From the NCBI RefSeq assembly GCF_900111935.1, contig NZ_FOYN01000001.1:895574-959573 (forward strand): a stretch of DNA of 64,000 nt, in the 5' to 3' direction. Every line of letters starts with the position of its first letter. The first letter of the stretch is position 1. Below, piece by piece: positions 60,906-64,000 of the stretch. The notes beneath the pieces are model-generated. The model was not told the origin of the DNA. It made no database searches and saw only the letters and a list, made by a program, of their open reading frames with translations. Both the position numbers and the translations under genes were made by a program. The DNA comes from Halorubrum sodomense. Lineage in GTDB: Archaea > Halobacteriota > Halobacteria > Halobacteriales > Haloferacaceae.

Positions 60906-61397
60906 TTACGTTCCGAGCACCCCCGCGAGCCCCGGCACCGCGTCCGCGATGACGAGGATTATCCTCCGTGCGACCACGACGATGACGTAGACCACAACGA
61001 CGAGCTCGCCGGCGACGATGATCGGCGCCAACGGCCCGCCGGCCGTCGCGAACGCCAGGCCCGCCTCGACGAGTCGATTGATGAGACCGAGGATCCCGGT
61101 CCCACCAGCGGCCGATCCCCCGATTATCGAGCCAACGTTGACGAGTTGCGTCCCGATGTACAGCGGGATATCGGCGAGACCGTACGTCCCTATCAGGCCG
61201 GGTGCCGAGCCCTGAAAGACGAACGTGAGCGTCTCGAGGAGCCTGAGAACGATGTTCTCGAGGCCCCGAATCAGCGGTGCGAGAATCGCTCCGAGGATGA
61301 ACCCCTGCGGCGACTTCGACAATCGCTGAAGCGTCTCGGGAAGGGTGTAGCCGTCATCGCTCCCTCCAGACGAGGTCGATGCTTGCGACACGGTCAC
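60906..61397 (-). CDS. multi-TM membrane protein
   Basis: 163 residues. After a polar start (SDDGYTLPETLQRLSKSPQG) come helices such as FILGAILAPLIRGLENIVLR and AGELVVVVYVIVVVARRIIL. Start overlaps the previous stop by 4 bp. One of three consecutive proteins (60906-62350) with a similar hydrophobic design. Confidence 0.6.
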   Translation of the reverse strand: MTVSQASTSSGGSDDGYTLPETLQRLSKSPQGFILGAILAPLIRGLENIVLRLLETLTFVFQGSAPGLIGTYGLADIPLYIGTQLVNVGSIIGGSAAGGTGILGLINRLVEAGLAFATAGGPLAPIIVAGELVVVVYVIVVVARRIILVIADAVPGLAGVLGT

Positions 61398-61843
61398 CCA
61401 CCTCCTGTAGCTCTCGAGGCGATCTTCTGTCCGCCGACCGAGAGGACGTAGACGCTCCCGAGCACGATGCCGACGTTGACCGGGAGCGCGAGGATCCCAA
61501 ACTGAGCGGAACTGAACTGAAACGCGGACGTGTAGGCGCCACCGACGGCGCCGATCGTCACGTCGAGCAGTCCACGTGCGTACTCGAACCCGATGCCGGT
61601 GCTGTTCGTCGGCTGATAGCTCCCTGCGATGAACGCCGCGAGTCCGCCGAATATCCGGTCGATAGCGTCCGTGATGGCGTCAACGATGTTCGTTACCCCC
61701 ACCACCACGGTCGCGAGAATCGACGTCCCGATCGTCTGGCCGAGTCGGCCCCAATCCACCGGGTTCGCGACGTTCACGATTGGGATCCCGCCTGACGTGT
61801 CGCCGTTGATAAACGCCAGGAGGCCGTCGCCGGAGCTACTCAC
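61394..61843 (-). CDS. multi-TM membrane protein
   Basis: 149 residues from GTG with GGAGGTGA upstream. Helices include GTSILATVVVGVTNIVDAI and ILALPVNVGIVLGSVYVLSV. The NIVDAITDAIDRIF segment resembles DIINAIRTFATAPF of the gene before it, hinting at duplication. Confidence 0.6.
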   Translation of the reverse strand: MSSSGDGLLAFINGDTSGGIPIVNVANPVDWGRLGQTIGTSILATVVVGVTNIVDAITDAIDRIFGGLAAFIAGSYQPTNSTGIGFEYARGLLDVTIGAVGGAYTSAFQFSSAQFGILALPVNVGIVLGSVYVLSVGGQKIASRATGGG

Positions 61844-61879
61844 CGGCTCTCACCTCCCGACTCCGCGGCGACACGGAGG

Positions 61880-62350
61880 TCATTCGTCTTCGACCTCCTC
61901 TTCATCAGCCCCGATCACCGGGACGTCGAACGGGAGTCCCGGGAACAGGTTCCCGGTCTCCTCCTCGTTCAGGAATCGCGCGAGCAGTAGCAGGCTGCCA
62001 AGCGCGAGCGCGACTGTGAGCGGCAGCGCGAGGATGCCGGCAAGCGTCTGGCCGAACACCGCCGCTATCGAGTTCTCACTGATGCGCGCGCCGGCCTCGA
62101 TCAACCCTGCCGGCGCGGTCAGAAGCCCATCGAACAGCGCGGCGATCGACTGACCAGCGCCCTCGAACGGCGCCGTCGCGAACGTCCTGATTGCGTTGAT
62201 GATGTCGATGACCGCGATGAACGGCGACGAGATGAGCCCGAGAAGCGACGCTGTGAGGACTCTCGCCGCCGTCCCTCCATTGGAGAGGTACGTCGCGATG
62301 CCGTTGAGGGTGTCCACGCCGCCGCCGCTTCCGAGGTCTAGCGTCGCCAT
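61880..62350 (-). CDS. multi-TM membrane protein
   Basis: 156 residues from MATLDLGSGGGVDTLNGIAT. Helices: AARVLTASLLGLISSPFIAV and AGILALPLTVALALGSLLLL, then an acidic tail. The LALPLTVALALGSLLLL end echoes LALPVNVGIVLGSVYVL in the next protein. Confidence 0.6.
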   Translation of the reverse strand: MATLDLGSGGGVDTLNGIATYLSNGGTAARVLTASLLGLISSPFIAVIDIINAIRTFATAPFEGAGQSIAALFDGLLTAPAGLIEAGARISENSIAAVFGQTLAGILALPLTVALALGSLLLLARFLNEEETGNLFPGLPFDVPVIGADEEEVEDE

Positions 62351-62351
62351 G

Positions 62352-62873
62352 CTACCCCTCGAGCCGATTCTTGACCGGGTCGAGGAAGCCGAGGACGTAG
62401 GCGCCCCCACCGATGACGACCGCGATCAGGCCGTTTCGCAGGCTGAACAGCCCGCCACCAACGCCGGCGAAGACGCCACCGCCGCCGCTCGTCTGGTTGA
62501 CCGTCGTCCCGATCTCGATGTTCTCAGCCGATTCGCTGTCCGTGTCGCTCGCGTCCTCGGTAACGACGACGCGGTAGGAGCTGTATTCGGTCGCGTTGAC
62601 TGCGAACTCCTGGCGAACGGTGTCGTTCGCCGTTGCGGAAATGGTCCCAGAGTCGACCTGCGTCGAGAGACCGTCCGAGATGCCGTAGACCGTGTAGTTG
62701 AGCGCGTCACCCGAGGAGTTGGTGACCTCGAGGTAGACGCTCTCGGTGTCGCCGTCGACCGTGACGGACTTGTCCGCGAGCTCCGTGCCCGACTGTGCCA
62801 TCGCCGGGACTGCCATCGACGTGAGGACTGCGAGCGCCAGTAGCGCCGCGAGTCCCGTCTTCTTGATATTCAT
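62352..62873 (-). CDS. signal-peptide, one-TM exported protein (candidate major envelope protein)
   Basis: 173 residues. Signal peptide MNIKKTGLAALLALAVLTSM with AMA cleavage near 26, then a beta-rich Ser/Thr/Asn domain with three or four N-glycosylation sites, a Gly-rich hinge (SGGGGVFAGVGGG) and a C-terminal TM (LIAVVIGGGAYVLGFL) with basic stop-transfer residues. GGAGGTAG lies 4 bases before ATG. Early position and small size fit an abundant envelope protein. Confidence 0.7.
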   Translation of the reverse strand: MNIKKTGLAALLALAVLTSMAVPAMAQSGTELADKSVTVDGDTESVYLEVTNSSGDALNYTVYGISDGLSTQVDSGTISATANDTVRQEFAVNATEYSSYRVVVTEDASDTDSESAENIEIGTTVNQTSGGGGVFAGVGGGLFSLRNGLIAVVIGGGAYVLGFLDPVKNRLEG

Positions 62874-63055
62874 GCGCTACCTCCGTAGCCGCCGCTACTG
62901 CGAGTCTGTGTCATTGGATTTCGAAAATGTCCATTTCCGGCGGACACACCGTACTTCTCTGCCAATTCGACATCGAACGGATACCGCACCCGGAACCGTT
63001 CGAGGTACTCGGCGAACCGGTCGCTGACCGCCAGCCCGCGAGGGCCGTCGCTCAC
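62870..63055 (-). CDS. small protein at the head of the structural operon
   Basis: 61 residues from GTG, MSDGPRGLAVSDRFAEYLER, soluble and basic, with a Gly/Ser-rich end. AGGTGG lies about 9 bases upstream. Stop overlaps the next gene by 4 bp. Possible scaffold or regulator. Confidence 0.55.
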   Translation of the reverse strand: MSDGPRGLAVSDRFAEYLERFRVRYPFDVELAEKYGVSAGNGHFRNPMTQTRSSGGYGGSA

Positions 63056-63077
63056 GGTTGCCGACCACCTCGGATTC

Positions 63078-63092
63078 TCTCAGTTATGTTGT
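63078..63092 (-). promoter_or_regulatory. candidate promoter of the leftward structural operon
   Basis: On the minus strand ACATAACTGAG lies about 30 bp before the GTG at 63055. It is a weak TATA-like element, so an activator may be needed. The dyad at 63101-63128 lies directly upstream. Confidence 0.4.
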
Positions 63093-63100
63093 CCATCGCT

Positions 63101-63128
63101 GTCTATCGGCCAATTCCGGCCGATAGAC
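63101..63128. promoter_or_regulatory. 11-bp perfect dyad, candidate operator
   Basis: Arms GTCTATCGGCC (63101-63111) and GGCCGATAGAC (63118-63128) are exact reverse complements around a 6-base spacer AATTCC. It lies between the divergent starts at 63055 and 63235, about 11 bp upstream of the leftward TATA candidate. A dimeric regulator, perhaps the AbrB-like protein next door, could bind here. Confidence 0.65.
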
Positions 63129-63200
63129 CGGCTGTAATGTCCCCCTCCGTTGAACCCTCGTCTCAAATGGGACAAAGTAACCTCTCGTCAATGTCAGAGG

Positions 63201-63212
63201 TACCTTTAAGAG
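63201..63212 (+). promoter_or_regulatory. TATA element of the AbrB-like gene
   Basis: TACCTTTAAGAG lies 25-34 bp upstream of the ATG at 63235, the spacing of a leaderless haloarchaeal promoter. No ribosome site is present, unlike the rest of the element. Confidence 0.6.
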
Positions 63213-63234
63213 ACCCAGACAGTACGGCGCTGCT

Positions 63235-63501
63235 ATGCAGAAGCTACAGAACCACGGCGGATCGGGTGTCGTGACGATCCCGCGCGACGACCTCGAAAAG
63301 GACGACCTCTTAGATGAGGGCGAGCTCCCGGACGAACAGCATCTCGATGTCGATCGGCTCGGGCGGCGGACCTACGTGGTCCGGATCCCCGAGGAGGGAG
63401 GCAACCTCCCGGAGCTAGCGCAGTGCGAGGTCGTCGAGCGGCTCGCCGCGAAGAGAGCGCTCGATCTCGGTGTTGGGCGGGGCGTGTCGCAGGCGGACTA
63501 A
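63235..63501 (+). CDS. AbrB/SpoVT-like small transcription regulator
   Basis: 88 residues. MQKLQNHGGSGVVTIPRDDL matches the swapped-hairpin AbrB fold (G-x-G-x-V-x-I-P), followed by LDVDRLGRRTYVVRIPEEGG and a helical tail. Leaderless, divergent from the structural operon, next to the dyad. Likely repressor or activator of the switch between quiet and productive states. Confidence 0.7.
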   Translation: MQKLQNHGGSGVVTIPRDDLEKDDLLDEGELPDEQHLDVDRLGRRTYVVRIPEEGGNLPELAQCEVVERLAAKRALDLGVGRGVSQAD

Positions 63502-63524
63502 TACAAGTCGAGGGGCAAAATCTA

Positions 63525-64000
63525 CTATTGATTTTTTCGGTATAGATCAAGTAACTCAGTAATTCGCTCCCGCTTTTTTTCGGTGAGGTCGACACGATCG
63601 AGCCATGAATCAAGTACTCCCAGATCCCATCCGGCATCGAACTTTTCCTCACAGATGGTTCGATAATCTTGTTCCTCTTCTCTTGGTAATTCAAGAATTA
63701 CTTTTGTAATGAGTAGTAGCAGCAGACTTACTGCGCGATCGTCACTTGACTCGGCAAATCGGTATGCCTCTTGCGCATCTTCAAATGCGGAATCTACGCT
63801 CCCTTGTACAATTTTTGATTCTACAGACGCTCGGAGAGCGTTATCATCTTTTGGACGTATAGATAACACCTGTTCGAAATCCTCAATTGCCGCACCGAAA
63901 TTACCTGATTCTGCCCTCGCAGTTCCCCGCTTAAAGTAGATCTCGGCGTCGTCTCGGCCGCGTTCGATGGCTTTTGAGAAGTCTTCGGCAGCACCCTCGT
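63525..64000 (-). CDS. TPR-repeat protein, N-terminus outside window
   Basis: On the minus strand the frame is open from base 64000 to the stop at 63525 (158 codons). Repeats such as FSKAIERGRDDAEIYFKRGT, RAESGNFGAAIEDFEQVLSI and EDAQEAYRFAESSDDRAVSL are tetratricopeptide helices. The tail (LDRVDLTEKKRERITELLDL) is non-repetitive. Codon use is visibly AT-richer than in nearby genes, a sign of recent transfer. It may be the last gene of the element or a separate acquisition. Confidence 0.75.
   Translation of the reverse strand, partial: EGAAEDFSKAIERGRDDAEIYFKRGTARAESGNFGAAIEDFEQVLSIRPKDDNALRASVESKIVQGSVDSAFEDAQEAYRFAESSDDRAVSLLLLLITKVILELPREEEQDYRTICEEKFDAGWDLGVLDSWLDRVDLTEKKRERITELLDLYRKNQ

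Larger units (their letters stand above)
44654..64000. mobile_element. probable integrated membrane-vesicle-type virus or plasmid element, right end not seen
   Basis: Starts right after tRNA-Pro and continues past 63.5 kb. A rightward operon of small zinc-binding and DNA-modifying proteins faces a leftward block of about fourteen genes, nearly all for membrane proteins, with one P-loop ATPase and one 1224-aa surface protein. No capsid, terminase, tail or protease was found. Most genes overlap by 4 bp and carry GGAGGTGA-like ribosome sites. The gene kinds match pleomorphic viruses or plasmid-vesicle elements of haloarchaea. Integrase and right attachment site are not in view. Confidence 0.7.

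Noticed and set aside
1..64000. CRISPR arrays, insertion sequences, rRNA genes
   Set aside because: No regularly spaced repeats, no transposase motifs with terminal inverted repeats, and no rRNA sequence were seen.

Overview
The window looks like part of a haloarchaeal main chromosome, most like Halorubrum from what I can see. Support: very high GC with C/G third codon positions, acidic proteins, archaeal-type genes (Cbf5, S13-S4-S11-RpoD cluster, RpoN, RpoK, mevalonate kinase with isopentenyl phosphate kinase), TATA-like boxes about 27 bp before several starts, and archaeal tRNAs. All calls come from reading the sequence and family knowledge; nothing was searched.

1-33 kb, mixed metabolism and envelope. 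A Zn-finger/S1/OB/DHH RecJ-like protein (cut by the left edge), a Yip1 membrane protein and a pilin-like protein are followed by a sugar-catabolism pair (Gfo/Idh/MocA oxidoreductase and TIM-barrel isomerase), PspA, and a translationally coupled pair resembling the D-glutamate catabolic pair DgcN/DgcA. Next come an ArsN2-like acetyltransferase and divergent formate and formaldehyde dehydrogenases. A CobW GTPase, YqeC and an aldehyde ferredoxin oxidoreductase homolog that appears to lack its Fe-S cysteines follow, then Mrp and the coupled mvk/ipk isoprenoid pair. The block ends with a full phosphate uptake operon (pstS-pstC-pstA-pstB-phoU plus an AbrB-PhoU regulator), a row of small lipoproteins and a short MscS-like channel.

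33-44.6 kb, core information processing. One leftward cluster carries rps13-rps4-rps11-rpoD-tRNA-Leu-rpl18e-rpl13-rps9-rpoN-rpoK-eno-rps2, headed by tRNA-Ser. An 840-bp gene-free stretch holds a hairpin-rich element flanked by TATA-like boxes. It is followed by a zinc alcohol dehydrogenase, cmk, cbf5, an aspartoacylase-family protein and tRNA-Pro(GGG).

44.65 kb to at least 63.5 kb, a probable integrated element. Immediately after tRNA-Pro the gene content changes. A rightward operon (44.7-49.9 kb) with strong Shine-Dalgarno sites encodes zinc-binding small proteins, a C5 methyltransferase, a MazG-like protein, a possible PDDEXK nuclease and a 630-aa winged-helix protein. A convergent leftward block (63.1-50.3 kb) encodes a signal-peptide/TM protein, about ten small multi-pass membrane proteins, a 613-aa membrane protein, a P-loop ATPase and a 1224-aa surface protein with tandem beta-type repeats and a multi-TM C-terminus. 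There are no capsid, terminase or tail genes that I recognise. This is the layout expected of a membrane-vesicle-type agent (pleomorphic virus or plasmid-vesicle element). A divergent AbrB-like regulator with an 11-bp perfect dyad lies at the head of the structural block. I see no integrase and no second tRNA-Pro 3' end before the window stops, so the right boundary is probably outside. A lower-GC TPR gene is cut by the right edge.
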